This document shows, piece by piece, positions 18,756 to 27,056 of a stretch of DNA of 64,000 nucleotides. The position numbers were made by a program, and so were the translations under genes. Positions within the stretch are counted from its first letter, which is position 1. The number at the start of each line of letters is the position of its first letter. The stretch comes from Pseudomonadota bacterium. GTDB taxonomy: Bacteria; Pseudomonadota; Gammaproteobacteria; Steroidobacterales; JBCBZW01. The stretch covers positions 310,001 to 374,000 of the forward strand of contig JBCCWS010000002.1 in NCBI GenBank assembly GCA_039193195.1. Direction: 5' to 3'. Below the pieces are notes generated by a model that did not search any database, was not told the DNA's origin, and worked only from the letters and a program-made list of their open reading frames with translations.

Positions 18756-21700
18756 GCAACGCCCGGCGCGTGCCCGCCGATGCGGCAGCCCGCCACACCA
18801 TCCTCGAGGAATTGGACCACTCCCTGTTCGTCGAGGCGGCGGCAGGCACGGGCAAGACGACGGCGCTAGTCGGCCGCATGGTGGCCTTGATCCGCTCCGG
18901 TCGCGCCCAGCTCGACACGCTTGTCGCCCTGACGTTCACGGACAAGGCGGCGGGTGAAATGAAGCTGCGCTTGCGCGCCGCGCTCGAACGCCAGCTAAGG
19001 GATCTGGAAAATTCGCAAGAGCAGGCGAAGCGCCTACGCGATGCTCTATCGCAGTTGGAGCTGGCGGCGATTACGACGATCCACGCCTTTTGCAATGATC
19101 TGCTGCGCGAGCGCCCGGTGGAAGCGCAGGTCGATCCCCTGTTCGAAATCGCTGCCAGCGACGAGGAGGCAATGATTGCGCGGGCCTTCGACAATTGGTT
19201 CGAGCACGCCGTGGCGGAACCTCCGCCTGGGGTGCGCCGCGTGTTACGCCGTGAGGCCACCAGTGCCCAGGCGGACAACGGCCCGCGCCAGCAGCTGTTC
19301 GCGGCCGCGCGCGCGCTGATCGACACTCGCGACTTCGATGCGCCCTGGGCGCGAGAGAGCTTCGATCGCGATGCGCAGATCGACGCGCTGATGACGCAGG
19401 CGAACGATGTCGCCGCCCTGGCAGCGCTGTCCTCATGGCCGGACGATTACCTCACCCAGAGCCTGCGCAACCTCGACCGCGAACTGGCCGAGGTTCGTCA
19501 GCGCGAGCAGGCGGCGCAGGGACAGCGCGACTACGACGGCCTTGAGGCGAAGCTACGCGCTCTGGCGCGGCCGAAGCCCGTGTGTTGGCACTGGAAGGGG
19601 TCGAAGCGAACGCAATACGGCGAGCTCGATCGGGACACCGTACTCGAGCGTCGCGATGCCCTGAAGGCGGCGCTGGATCGCTTCAAAGCCGCCTGCGAGG
19701 CAGACCTTGCACCCCAGCTGCAGCAGGAGCTGCGCGCGGTAGTGGATGCCTACGAGAAGCAAAAGGCCAGCGTCGGCAAGCTCGATTTCCTCGATCTGCT
19801 GATCCGCACGCGCGACCTTCTGGTGCGCGACAGTGCCGTGCGCACCCTACTTCAGCGGCGCTACAGCCATTTCTTCGTCGACGAGTTCCAGGACACCGAT
19901 CCCCTGCAGGCCGAGATATTGCTGCTGCTGGCAGCCGATGACCCCCAGCAATGCGATTGGACAGCGGTCCGCGGCGTGCCAGGAAAGCTGTTCATCGTGG
20001 GTGATCCGAAGCAGTCGATCTACCGCTTTCGCCGCGCTGATATCGCCATCTACGAAGATATCAAGCGCCAACTAACCGACGCCGGTGCACGGGTTCTGCA
20101 CCTGAATACGAGCTTTCGCAGTCGCCCGGCGATTCAGCGCTTTATCAACGCAGCCTTTAGGCGCGCGATGGCCGGTGAGCGACAGGCGCGCTACGAGGCA
20201 CTGGCCCCTTGGCGTGAGGAGGAGACCTCCCAGCCGGCGGTCGTGGCGCTGCCGGTGCCGCGTCCCTACGGTGACTACGGCACGGTGGTGAACTTCCGCG
20301 TAGACGCCTCCTTGCCGGAGGCCGTCGCTGCCTACATTCAGTGGTTGGTGGAGGAAAGCGACTGGAAGGTGGAGGAGAATGGGCAACGGGTGCCCCTGCG
20401 TCCGCGCCACGTGTGTGTGCTCTTCCGTCGCTTCAAGACCTTCAACCGAGACGTCACTCGACCTTATGTGCGAGCGCTGGAAGCGCGTCGCATCCCGCAC
20501 ATGTTGGTGGGCGGTCGCTCCTTCCACGACCGGGAAGAAGTGCTCGCCTTGCGTAACGCCCTGGCTGCGATTGAGTGGCCGGACGATGAGCTTCGGGTCT
20601 TCGCCACCCTGCGCGGCCCCCTCTTCGCGTTCTCCGACGAGGCGCTTCTTGCCTTCCGCTTTGCGGCCCAAGCTGATGGCACGATCGCTCGCAGGCCCCT
20701 GAATCCCCTCGTTCGCTTCGAAGGCGAGGACGGACGGCTGGCCGAGGATGTCAGCGAGGACGATAGGCAGATCATCGAGGCGCTCACGCTCCTGCGCGAG
20801 CTGCACGTTCGCCGCAATCGACGCCCCCTAGCGGAGACGGTCACACGCCTGCTGCGCGCTGTGCGCGCTCACGCGGGAATCGCGATCTGGCCGACGGGGG
20901 AGCAAGCCCTTGCAAATGTCTTGCGCACGGTGGATCTCGCCCGCCGCCACGAGGCGCGAGGCGCCATCTCCTTCCGCTCCTTCGTGGAGCAACTCGAGCG
21001 CGACGCGCAGGCCCGCGAGGCCGAGGAAGCGACGGTTGTGGAGGAGGGCACGGAGGGCGTGCGTATCATGAACACGCACAAGGCCAAGGGCCTGGAGTTT
21101 CCGGTCGTGATCCTGGCCGATCCCACGTGCTCGCGCGTGAGCGACCGTCCCAGCCGACACGTGGACGCGAGCAAACGCCTTTGGGCCCAGCGCCTTTGCG
21201 ACTGCGTGCCGCCGGATCTGGCCGCGGTCGCGGCGCAGGAGCTAGCCCGGGAAGACGAGGAGTCCGTGCGCCTGGTTTACGTGGCGGCGACCCGTGCCCG
21301 CGACCTCTTGGTGGTGCCGGCGATCGGCGACGACCCCCTGGCGGGCTGGCTCGACGTGCTGCACCCGGCGCTGTACCCCAATCGAGAGGAGCGCCAGCTC
21401 GCCGTGGTCGCCAACGGCTGCCCGCCCTTCGCCAGCGATACGGTGTTGGAGCGGCCGCCCAACGCGCGCACGCAGGTGGCTGCCGTCATCCCAGGTCAGC
21501 ACCGTACCGCCGACGGCGAAGCGGAGGTGGTCTGGTGGGATCCGGGTCTGTTGGCGCTCGAGCCGCCGCGCGAGGTGGGACTTCGCCAGCAGCGCATCCT
21601 CGAGGTGGACGAGGGAGGCAGGGCTGAGGCCAGTCAGACGCACCATCGCCAGTGGCAGGAGGAGCGGCAAGCGGTGCTGGTGCGCGGCAGCGAGGCGAGC

Positions 21701-22261
21701 TGCCGCGTGCGGACGGCCACGGCCTTAGCGGCGGATCGGGAGCGTGGCCAGGTAGACCCGGAGCCGGCGGTCGAGGTCTCGGCGGTAGAACCGATCGACC
21801 CGGCGCGTCCCAGCGGTCGCCGCTTCGGCACGTTGGTGCACGCAGTGCTGGCGAGCGCCGCACTTGGCGCCGACGAGCCCGCTCTAGGGACCGTCGCCAA
21901 CGTCCAGGGGCGGCTCCTGGGAGCGAGCGCGGAGGAGGTGTCCGCAGCGATCGTCACCTGCGCCGGCGCCCTGAATCATCCCCTTGTTCAGGAGGCCGCC
22001 GGTGCCCAGGCGCGCGGCACCTGCTATCGCGAGTGGCCTGTCTCAGCCAAAGCCACGCCCGACGGCCCAACCATCGTCGAAGGCGTCATCGATCTGGTAT
22101 TTCGCGACGCGGAAGGCGATTGGTGCGTGGTGGACTTCAAGACCGACCGTGAGGTGAGCGAGCTCGCGGAGCGCTATGCAATCCAGCTCCAGGCTTACGG
22201 TAAGGCACTAGCGCAGTCCCTGGGCACGCCGCCGACCCGCTTGGTGTTACTTCGGGTCTAG
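18752..22261 (+). CDS. AddA-like UvrD/REP helicase with C-terminal RecB-type nuclease domain
   Basis: 1169 residues, GTG start overlapping the AddB-like gene by 4 bases. Superfamily 1A helicase: Walker A AAAGTGKTT at 29-37, LTFTDKAAGEMKLRL (motif Ia), VDEFQDTDPLQ (motif II) about residue 377, VGDPKQSIYRFRRAD (motif III), TSFRSRP, NTHKAKGLEFPVV and VYVAATRARDLLVVP (motif VI). The end carries a nuclease with FGTLVHAVL, GVIDLV, DFKTD and QLQAYGKAL. Together with its partner it should unwind and degrade broken DNA ends. This is AddA architecture; RecB would be similar but would come with RecC and RecD, which are not here. Confidence 0.9.
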   Translation: MSNARRVPADAAARHTILEELDHSLFVEAAAGTGKTTALVGRMVALIRSGRAQLDTLVALTFTDKAAGEMKLRLRAALERQLRDLENSQEQAKRLRDALSQLELAAITTIHAFCNDLLRERPVEAQVDPLFEIAASDEEAMIARAFDNWFEHAVAEPPPGVRRVLRREATSAQADNGPRQQLFAAARALIDTRDFDAPWARESFDRDAQIDALMTQANDVAALAALSSWPDDYLTQSLRNLDRELAEVRQREQAAQGQRDYDGLEAKLRALARPKPVCWHWKGSKRTQYGELDRDTVLERRDALKAALDRFKAACEADLAPQLQQELRAVVDAYEKQKASVGKLDFLDLLIRTRDLLVRDSAVRTLLQRRYSHFFVDEFQDTDPLQAEILLLLAADDPQQCDWTAVRGVPGKLFIVGDPKQSIYRFRRADIAIYEDIKRQLTDAGARVLHLNTSFRSRPAIQRFINAAFRRAMAGERQARYEALAPWREEETSQPAVVALPVPRPYGDYGTVVNFRVDASLPEAVAAYIQWLVEESDWKVEENGQRVPLRPRHVCVLFRRFKTFNRDVTRPYVRALEARRIPHMLVGGRSFHDREEVLALRNALAAIEWPDDELRVFATLRGPLFAFSDEALLAFRFAAQADGTIARRPLNPLVRFEGEDGRLAEDVSEDDRQIIEALTLLRELHVRRNRRPLAETVTRLLRAVRAHAGIAIWPTGEQALANVLRTVDLARRHEARGAISFRSFVEQLERDAQAREAEEATVVEEGTEGVRIMNTHKAKGLEFPVVILADPTCSRVSDRPSRHVDASKRLWAQRLCDCVPPDLAAVAAQELAREDEESVRLVYVAATRARDLLVVPAIGDDPLAGWLDVLHPALYPNREERQLAVVANGCPPFASDTVLERPPNARTQVAAVIPGQHRTADGEAEVVWWDPGLLALEPPREVGLRQQRILEVDEGGRAEASQTHHRQWQEERQAVLVRGSEASCRVRTATALAADRERGQVDPEPAVEVSAVEPIDPARPSGRRFGTLVHAVLASAALGADEPALGTVANVQGRLLGASAEEVSAAIVTCAGALNHPLVQEAAGAQARGTCYREWPVSAKATPDGPTIVEGVIDLVFRDAEGDWCVVDFKTDREVSELAERYAIQLQAYGKALAQSLGTPPTRLVLLRV

Positions 22262-22280
22262 GGTAAGCCGCAGCGCGGGG

Positions 22281-22925
22281 TCAGTGCGGCCACCGCAGGC
22301 GCATAGACAACGTCCCGGTGCCGGTCTCGGCGCTGAACTTGCCGCCCAGCGCCTGCAAACGGCCGCGCAGCAAGGCCAGGCACGCCTGCACCTGCTTTTC
22401 ATCTCCAGGCGGTACACCCACTTCGCGCTTGTCGAAGCGAGCGTCCACTTGCACCGCCAGCTGGTTGCTCGCGGCGGCCGACAGTGTCAGGTCTTTCACC
22501 CCCTTATGCAGCATGGCAAAGCGCGCGGCGTCGACGATCAGGTGATGGAGGTGCTGACGCTCGGTGCCTGTCAGGCTCGCCTCCGGCAGGCCGGGGGCAA
22601 CGTCAAAGGGGCGCTGGAAGCGCTCGCTGAGCTCACTTGCTAGATCGCCGAGCAGGCGGGCGAGTGAACTGGTCTGAGCGCTTGGGTCAAGCGTCCGGCT
22701 GAGGCCGCGCGTTCGTTCTGCTGCCTCCGCCAGCAGGGTCGCCAGCTGGCGCTTGGCGTCGCCGTCGCGCGCCTCTCGCCCTGCCGAGCTCATCAGCAGC
22801 ACTCCCGTGAGGGCCTGGCCTAGGCCATCGTGCAGTTCTTTGGCCAGTCGGCACCGCTCCGCGTCGATGGCGGCGAGCACCCGGTGATCCGTTGCGTGCT
22901 CGTCATCTGGTAGCTTGTGATCCAC
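22281..22925 (-). CDS. Degenerate NarL-type sensor histidine kinase-like protein
   Basis: 214 residues, soluble. The H-box of HisKA_3/HPK7 kinases is clear at about 23-36 (ERCRLAKELHDGLGQ), with the phospho-accepting His intact. The region where the ATPase N-box (Glu/Asn) and the DxG box should be has no matching residues (MLHKGVKDLTLS, then VDARFDKREVGVPPG); only a late GTGTLSMRL recalls the G2 box. No membrane segment, PAS or sensor domain. It may be a phosphotransfer or inactive adaptor protein. It is divergent from the trp operon, 59 bases from the trp leader. No cognate response regulator is beside it. Confidence 0.75.
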   Translation of the reverse strand: MDHKLPDDEHATDHRVLAAIDAERCRLAKELHDGLGQALTGVLLMSSAGREARDGDAKRQLATLLAEAAERTRGLSRTLDPSAQTSSLARLLGDLASELSERFQRPFDVAPGLPEASLTGTERQHLHHLIVDAARFAMLHKGVKDLTLSAAASNQLAVQVDARFDKREVGVPPGDEKQVQACLALLRGRLQALGGKFSAETGTGTLSMRLRWPH

Positions 22926-22949
22926 CGCACGGCCTCCATCTGCCGGCGC

Positions 22950-22977
22950 TTGACGCTCCAGGTTGCGTTGGTACTAT
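22950..22977 (+). promoter_or_regulatory. trp operon promoter candidate (-35 TTGACG, -10 TACTAT)
   Basis: TTGACG (22950-22955, 5 of 6 consensus), 16-base spacer, TACTAT (22972-22977, 4 of 6) with an extended TGG just upstream of the -10. This is the best sigma-70 match in front of the leader. The expected start of transcription, 7-8 bases downstream, falls on the leader ATG at 22985. Confidence 0.6.
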
Positions 22978-22984
22978 CACTTCC

Positions 22985-23038
22985 ATGACGACGCAAATCG
23001 AGTGGACGAACGATCTCCGGTGGTGGCGCCCCCGCTGA
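22985..23038 (+). CDS. trpL: trp operon leader peptide (attenuator peptide)
   Basis: 17-codon open frame MTTQIEWTNDLRWWRPR ending at a TGA at 23036. It contains three Trp codons, at 23003 and a tandem pair at 23021-23026, an improbable density for chance since Trp is one rare codon. It sits directly upstream of trpE and immediately before the first attenuator hairpin. Ribosome stalling at the tandem Trp codons when tryptophanyl-tRNA is scarce should mask the 1:2 hairpin and permit readthrough into trpE. No Shine-Dalgarno precedes the ATG, so translation may start on a leaderless transcript. Confidence 0.85.
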   Translation: MTTQIEWTNDLRWWRPR

Positions 23039-23121
23039 CAGCGAGGGGGTACTGTTCGCACGCGTTCCACGAGTCGTCCGCTTCAGACCCATCTCCTCCG
23101 CGCCGGGGTGATGGGTTTTTT
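23029..23121 (+). promoter_or_regulatory. trp transcription attenuator (segments 1-4)
   Basis: Segment 1 (CCCCCGCT, 23029-23036) pairs with segment 2 (AGCGAGGGG, 23040-23048) across a GAC loop with one bulged A. Segment 3 (ACCCATCTCCTC, 23087-23098) pairs with segment 4 (GGGGTGATGGGT, 23105-23116) and is followed by TTTTTT. Segment 2 (GCGAGGGGG) can alternatively pair with CTCCTCCGC in segment 3 (about 8 of 9 positions counting G-T pairs), giving the antiterminator. The tandem Trp codons stop just ahead of segment 1, as in classical amino-acid attenuators. Confidence 0.82.
23087..23121 (+). terminator. Rho-independent attenuator terminator upstream of trpE
   Basis: ACCCATC (23087-23093) pairs with GATGGGT (23110-23116); after a T-T mismatch the inner CCTC/GGGG continues the stem, and a run of six T ends at 23121. 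It lies 52 bases before the trpE start and inside the leader, so it acts as a conditional terminator. Confidence 0.85.
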
Positions 23122-23173
23122 ATTGTCGGCGTAGGCCGGGTCTCGCGGCCCGGATCGCATCCCAAGGCAGCCG

Positions 23174-24562
23174 ATGCAAGACGCTTTCGACATCATCGCC
23201 GACACGGAAACGCCCGTGTCTGCGTTTCTCAAGCTCGCCCCGTTGCGGCCTCGCTATCTGCTGGAAAGCGTGGAGAGCGGGCTGCAGGTATCGCGCTACT
23301 CCATGCTCGGCTTTGGCGAGGCGACGGAGGTCACCTTGACCGGGGAGCGCTTCGATGTCGACGGTGTCGACAGGCCGCTGCCCCGGGACCGTGAGCAACT
23401 GTTGAATGCGCTGCGCGAGCTGCTCGCCCACGCGCCCCGTCCCAAGCCCCAGGTGGAGGGGCTGCCATTCGCCGGCGGTCTGGTCGGCAGCGCGTCTTAC
23501 GACCTAGTGCGGTTCTTCGAGCGTTTGCCGAATCACGCCGCGGAGGTTTTGGGCGAGCCCCTCGCTGCCTTCGTCGCGACCCGCTCCGTGCTCGTGTTCG
23601 ATCACCTCACCCGCCGCGTCGCCTTGCTCCACGAGGGCACCGAGGGCGAGCGCCGGGCCCTGCGCGATCAGGTAGTGAGCTTGCTGCGTAGCGCCCTGCC
23701 AGCGCACCCGACGCAGGGCCGCTTCGAGACCGGTCGGCAGAGCATGGCGCGGGGCGATTACCTGAGCGCTGTCGACCGGGTCAAGCAGTACATTCGGGCG
23801 GGTGACGTGTTTCAGCTGGTCCTATCAGTGAGCTTCGGCGGTGATTGCGATCTCGACCCGTTTACCACCTACCGCGCCCTACGCCTGATTAACCCTTCTC
23901 CCTACATGTACTTCGTGGACGTGGGCGGGATGCAGATCGTCGGCTCATCGCCTGAGGCTCTCGTTAGGCTACAGCAAGGTATCGCCTCCTTGCGCCCCAT
24001 CGCAGGCACCCGGCCACGAGGTGCCTCCGCAGGTGAAGACCAGGCGCTTAAAGACGAGCTTCTCGCCGACGCGAAGGAGAACGCGGAGCACGTAATGCTG
24101 GTGGACCTGGCACGTAACGACCTGGGGCGCGTAGCGGCGCCTGGCTCGATCGAAGTGGCGCCGTACCGGCACATCGAGCACTACAGCCACGTCATGCACA
24201 TGGTTAGCGGCGTGCGGGGCCGACTGGAGGCCGATCGTGACGCCTTTGATTTGTTCGCGGCGACCTTTCCTGCCGGCACGCTAGTGGGCGCGCCCAAGGT
24301 GCGGGCGATGGAGATTATCGATGAGCTGGAACCGCAGCGCCGCGGGGTGTACGGCGGGACCGTCGGCTACTTCGGTGCCGGTGGCGGGATGGACCAGGCG
24401 ATCGCGATCCGCACTCTCGTGTTCAAGGACGGCGCCTACCGCTACCAGGCGGGCGCCGGCATCGTTGCCGACAGCCTTCCCCACCGTGAGTACGACGAGG
24501 TGTTAGCGAAGGGGGCTGCCTTGGAGCGCGCTCTGCTGATGGCAGCGGAGGGGTGGGCATGA
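23174..24562 (+). CDS. trpE: Anthranilate synthase component I
   Basis: 462 residues. Converts chorismate with ammonia (from TrpG) to anthranilate, the first committed step of tryptophan synthesis. The N-terminal LLESVESG (about 30-37) is the tryptophan feedback site region, and the chorismate-binding domain has VFQLVLSVSF, the IAGTRPRGAS block, DLARNDLGRV, PAGTLVGAPKVRAMEIIDEL and YGGTVGYFG. Start ATG at 23174 follows AAGG. The stop overlaps trpG by 4 bases, coupling the two subunits. Somewhat shorter than the 500-520 of enteric TrpE, as in many proteobacteria. PabB is a possible confusion but the operon settles it. Confidence 0.96.
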   Translation: MQDAFDIIADTETPVSAFLKLAPLRPRYLLESVESGLQVSRYSMLGFGEATEVTLTGERFDVDGVDRPLPRDREQLLNALRELLAHAPRPKPQVEGLPFAGGLVGSASYDLVRFFERLPNHAAEVLGEPLAAFVATRSVLVFDHLTRRVALLHEGTEGERRALRDQVVSLLRSALPAHPTQGRFETGRQSMARGDYLSAVDRVKQYIRAGDVFQLVLSVSFGGDCDLDPFTTYRALRLINPSPYMYFVDVGGMQIVGSSPEALVRLQQGIASLRPIAGTRPRGASAGEDQALKDELLADAKENAEHVMLVDLARNDLGRVAAPGSIEVAPYRHIEHYSHVMHMVSGVRGRLEADRDAFDLFAATFPAGTLVGAPKVRAMEIIDELEPQRRGVYGGTVGYFGAGGGMDQAIAIRTLVFKDGAYRYQAGAGIVADSLPHREYDEVLAKGAALERALLMAAEGWA

Positions 24563-25155
24563 GCGTTACGACAACCGCGGCGCGCGTGCTGCTGATCGAC
24601 AACTACGATTCCTTCACTTTCAACTTGCTGCAGGCCTTTCGCGAGCTCGGCGCGCAGGTAGATGTGTACCGCAACGACGTACTCAGCCTTGAGCAGGCCA
24701 AGTCGATCGCGCCTTCGCACCTGGTGATCTCCCCTGGCCCCGGCACGCCGGACGATGCGGGCTGTTCCATGGACTTCATCGCGGCGTTCTCGGGCAAGGT
24801 GCCTGTGCTCGGGGTGTGCCTGGGTCATCAGTCCATCGTCCAGAGCCTCGGCGGGCGCATTTCGGCTGCCGTGACGCTGATGCACGGGAAGTCCTCGGCC
24901 GTCTCCCACGATGGCAAGAGTGTGTTTGCCGAGCTCGACAATCCCTTTATCGCTGGCCGCTACCACTCTCTCGCGGTGGAGGAGGACTCCCTTCCGGAGG
25001 TGTTGCGGGTGACCGCGCGCACGGAGGATGGCGAAATCATGGGGGTGCAGCATCGCGAGCTCCAGGTGCACGGCGTGCAGTTCCATCCCGAGAGTATCCT
25101 CACACCTCAGGGCAATCAGCTACTCGGGAACTTCCTCGCCCTGCGCGAGGGGTAA
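24559..25155 (+). CDS. trpG: Anthranilate synthase component II, glutamine amidotransferase
   Basis: 198 residues from the ATG at 24559 (ATGA overlap with trpE). Class I glutaminase delivering ammonia to TrpE. It has LLIDNYDSFTFNL at 11-23, the oxyanion region SPGPGTP, nucleophile Cys87 in GVCLGHQ and the His176/Glu178 dyad in FHPESI, so the catalytic triad is complete. Unfused to trpD, unlike E. coli. The stop TAA shares its last base with the trpD ATG. In many bacteria such a subunit also serves PabB; no separate pabA is visible here. Confidence 0.95.
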   Translation: MSVTTTAARVLLIDNYDSFTFNLLQAFRELGAQVDVYRNDVLSLEQAKSIAPSHLVISPGPGTPDDAGCSMDFIAAFSGKVPVLGVCLGHQSIVQSLGGRISAAVTLMHGKSSAVSHDGKSVFAELDNPFIAGRYHSLAVEEDSLPEVLRVTARTEDGEIMGVQHRELQVHGVQFHPESILTPQGNQLLGNFLALREG

Positions 25156-26210
25156 TGACCATGACGAGCGACGTGCAAGGATCGAGCGATACAGCACGGG
25201 GTTGGTTGGCCCAGTTACTAGAAGGCGATGACCTGCAAGAGGCGCAGGCAGGTGCCCTGCTCGAGGCTTTGGCTAGCGGCGCCCTAGACCCCGCTCTGGC
25301 CGGTGGATTGCTGTGCGCCCTGCGCGCCAAGGGTGAGAGCGCCGATGAAATTCGCGGATTCGCTCGTGCCATGCGCGCCCTCGCGGTGACGCCGGCCCTC
25401 GACGCGCAGGACAGCATCGACATCGTGGGCACGGGCGGCGACGGCTCCGGAAGCTTGAACCTTTCCACCGGGGTCTCCTTGCTTGCTGCCGCGTGTGGCC
25501 TGCGCGTCGTAAAGCATGGCAATCGCTCCGTCTCCAGCCGCTCCGGGAGTGCCGACGTGCTTGGCGCCTTGAACGCGGCTCTACCCCCAGTGCCTGTGGA
25601 GGCAGGGCAGTGCCTAGACGCTACTGGCTTTACGTTTCTGTTCGCTCCGCACTTCCATCCGGCCATGAAGGCGATCGGCCCGGTTCGCCAGGCGCTCAAG
25701 GCGCGCACGATCTTTAACGTGCTCGGCCCGCTGACCAATCCCGCGTCGCCTCCCTACTATCTGCTAGGTGCCTTCAGCGAGCCCATGGCCCGGCTGATGG
25801 CGCAGGCCTTGGCCGGACTGCCTCTCGCGCGCGGCTTCGTTGTGCACGGCGCCCCAGGTTGGGATGAGGCCACCCCTTGTGGGCCCTTTCACCTGTTCGA
25901 CGTAAGGGACGGTGAGGTGCGACACGAAGTGCGCGACCCTGCCTCGCTGGGTATCGAACGCTGCACGCCCCAAGCGTTGGCCGGTGGCGACGCTCAGGAG
26001 AACGCGACCCACCTGCGCGCGGCCCTAGGCGGTGATCCTGCACAAGGTCCGCACATCGACGCACTGGTCTTGGGCGCTGCGCTGGCCTTGGAGGTGAGCG
26101 GACGCGTCGGAAGCCCGAGCGCGGGTGTCGAGCGCGCGCGGGAGGCGATTGAGAGCGGCGCAGCGAAGGCCTGGCTTGCGGGCCTGCAGGCGTGGGGGAC
26201 CAGCGCGTGA
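25155..26210 (+). CDS. trpD: Anthranilate phosphoribosyltransferase
   Basis: 351 residues from the ATG at 25155 (the second ATG at 25161 is also possible); the open frame runs further upstream to 24816 inside trpG but that is an accidental extension. Transfers phosphoribosyl from PRPP to anthranilate. The PRPP-binding GTGGDG is at 92-97 and KHGN at 120-123, followed by the RSVSSRSGSADVL block and the FLFAPHFHPAMK and VLGPLTNPA motifs. All family signatures are intact. It shares one base with trpG and overlaps trpC by 4 bases. Confidence 0.95.
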   Translation: MTMTSDVQGSSDTARGWLAQLLEGDDLQEAQAGALLEALASGALDPALAGGLLCALRAKGESADEIRGFARAMRALAVTPALDAQDSIDIVGTGGDGSGSLNLSTGVSLLAAACGLRVVKHGNRSVSSRSGSADVLGALNAALPPVPVEAGQCLDATGFTFLFAPHFHPAMKAIGPVRQALKARTIFNVLGPLTNPASPPYYLLGAFSEPMARLMAQALAGLPLARGFVVHGAPGWDEATPCGPFHLFDVRDGEVRHEVRDPASLGIERCTPQALAGGDAQENATHLRAALGGDPAQGPHIDALVLGAALALEVSGRVGSPSAGVERAREAIESGAAKAWLAGLQAWGTSA

Positions 26211-27049
26211 GTGAGGATTTCCTGCAGACGATGGCGCGAGCGTCAGCCGCGAGGGTAGTCGAGGCCAGGGCGTCGCTCGATGAGACGACCCTGCGCAACC
26301 GCGCCTTGGGCACTCCAGTGCCACCGGTGCTGCGCGCGCACGACGGCGGGTTCGACATCATCGCTGAGGTAAAGCTAACCTCACCTGCGGCGGGCGTGCT
26401 TGCCAGCCGGGACACGGCGATCGGCGAACGGGCCTTGGCGTACGCGCGGGCGGGCGCTGCTGCCGTTTCCGTGCTCACCGAGCCGATGCGCTTTGACGGT
26501 CACCTAGACCACCTGCGTGAAGCCGCCGTCGCGCTGAACGGCACGGCAACGGTGGCGATGCGCAAGGACTTCCTGGTCGATTCCTATCAAATCTACGAGG
26601 CCCGCCTCGCGGGTGCCGGCGGCGTCTTGCTAATCCTGCGCATGCTGGACGACGAGCGCTTGCGGCAGCTACTCGATGTGGCCACCGAGTGTGGGTTGTT
26701 CGTGCTTCTCGAAGCCTTCGATGAGGGCGACCTAGAGCGAGCATTGCCCTTGCTTGTAGGACGAGCAGCGAACGGTGCGGCGCCTTTGCTCCTGGGCGTC
26801 AACTCGCGTGATCTGCGAACCCTAGCCGTCGATGGTGATCGCTTTGCCAGATGTATCGGTGCATTGCCTCGCGAGGTGCCAGCGGTGGCCGAAAGCGGCC
26901 TGGAATCGCCAGAAGATGTTGCACGAGTGGCCACCCTCGGCTATCGATGGGCCCTGATAGGGTCGGCGCTCATGCGCGACCGGTCCCCCGAAGGCATCTT
27001 GCGACGAATGCTGGATGCTGGCCGGCGCGTCGTGAACGGCGAGAGCTGA
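26207..27049 (+). CDS. trpC: Indole-3-glycerol phosphate synthase
   Basis: 280 residues from a GTG at 26207 that overlaps the trpD stop (GTGA); a GTG at 26192 is the alternative. TIM-barrel enzyme cyclising CdRP to indole-glycerol phosphate. The family blocks are recognisable though divergent: IIAEVKLTSPAAG (catalytic Lys and phosphate site), AVSVLTEP, AMRKDFLVDSYQIYEARLAGAGG, GVNSRDLRTL, and VAESGLESPEDV. Some positions differ from the usual forms (KRASPS, NNRNL), but catalytic Lys and Glu positions appear retained. Not fused to trpF. Followed by trpF after 7 bases. Confidence 0.93.
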   Translation: MSEDFLQTMARASAARVVEARASLDETTLRNRALGTPVPPVLRAHDGGFDIIAEVKLTSPAAGVLASRDTAIGERALAYARAGAAAVSVLTEPMRFDGHLDHLREAAVALNGTATVAMRKDFLVDSYQIYEARLAGAGGVLLILRMLDDERLRQLLDVATECGLFVLLEAFDEGDLERALPLLVGRAANGAAPLLLGVNSRDLRTLAVDGDRFARCIGALPREVPAVAESGLESPEDVARVATLGYRWALIGSALMRDRSPEGILRRMLDAGRRVVNGES

Positions 27050-27056
27050 TCGGATC

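Noticed and set aside
24816-25154. Upstream extension of the trpD frame giving a 464-residue protein
   Set aside because: It lies wholly inside trpG in another frame and has Arg/Gly-rich composition; the ATG at 25155 with one-base overlap of the trpG stop is the normal start.
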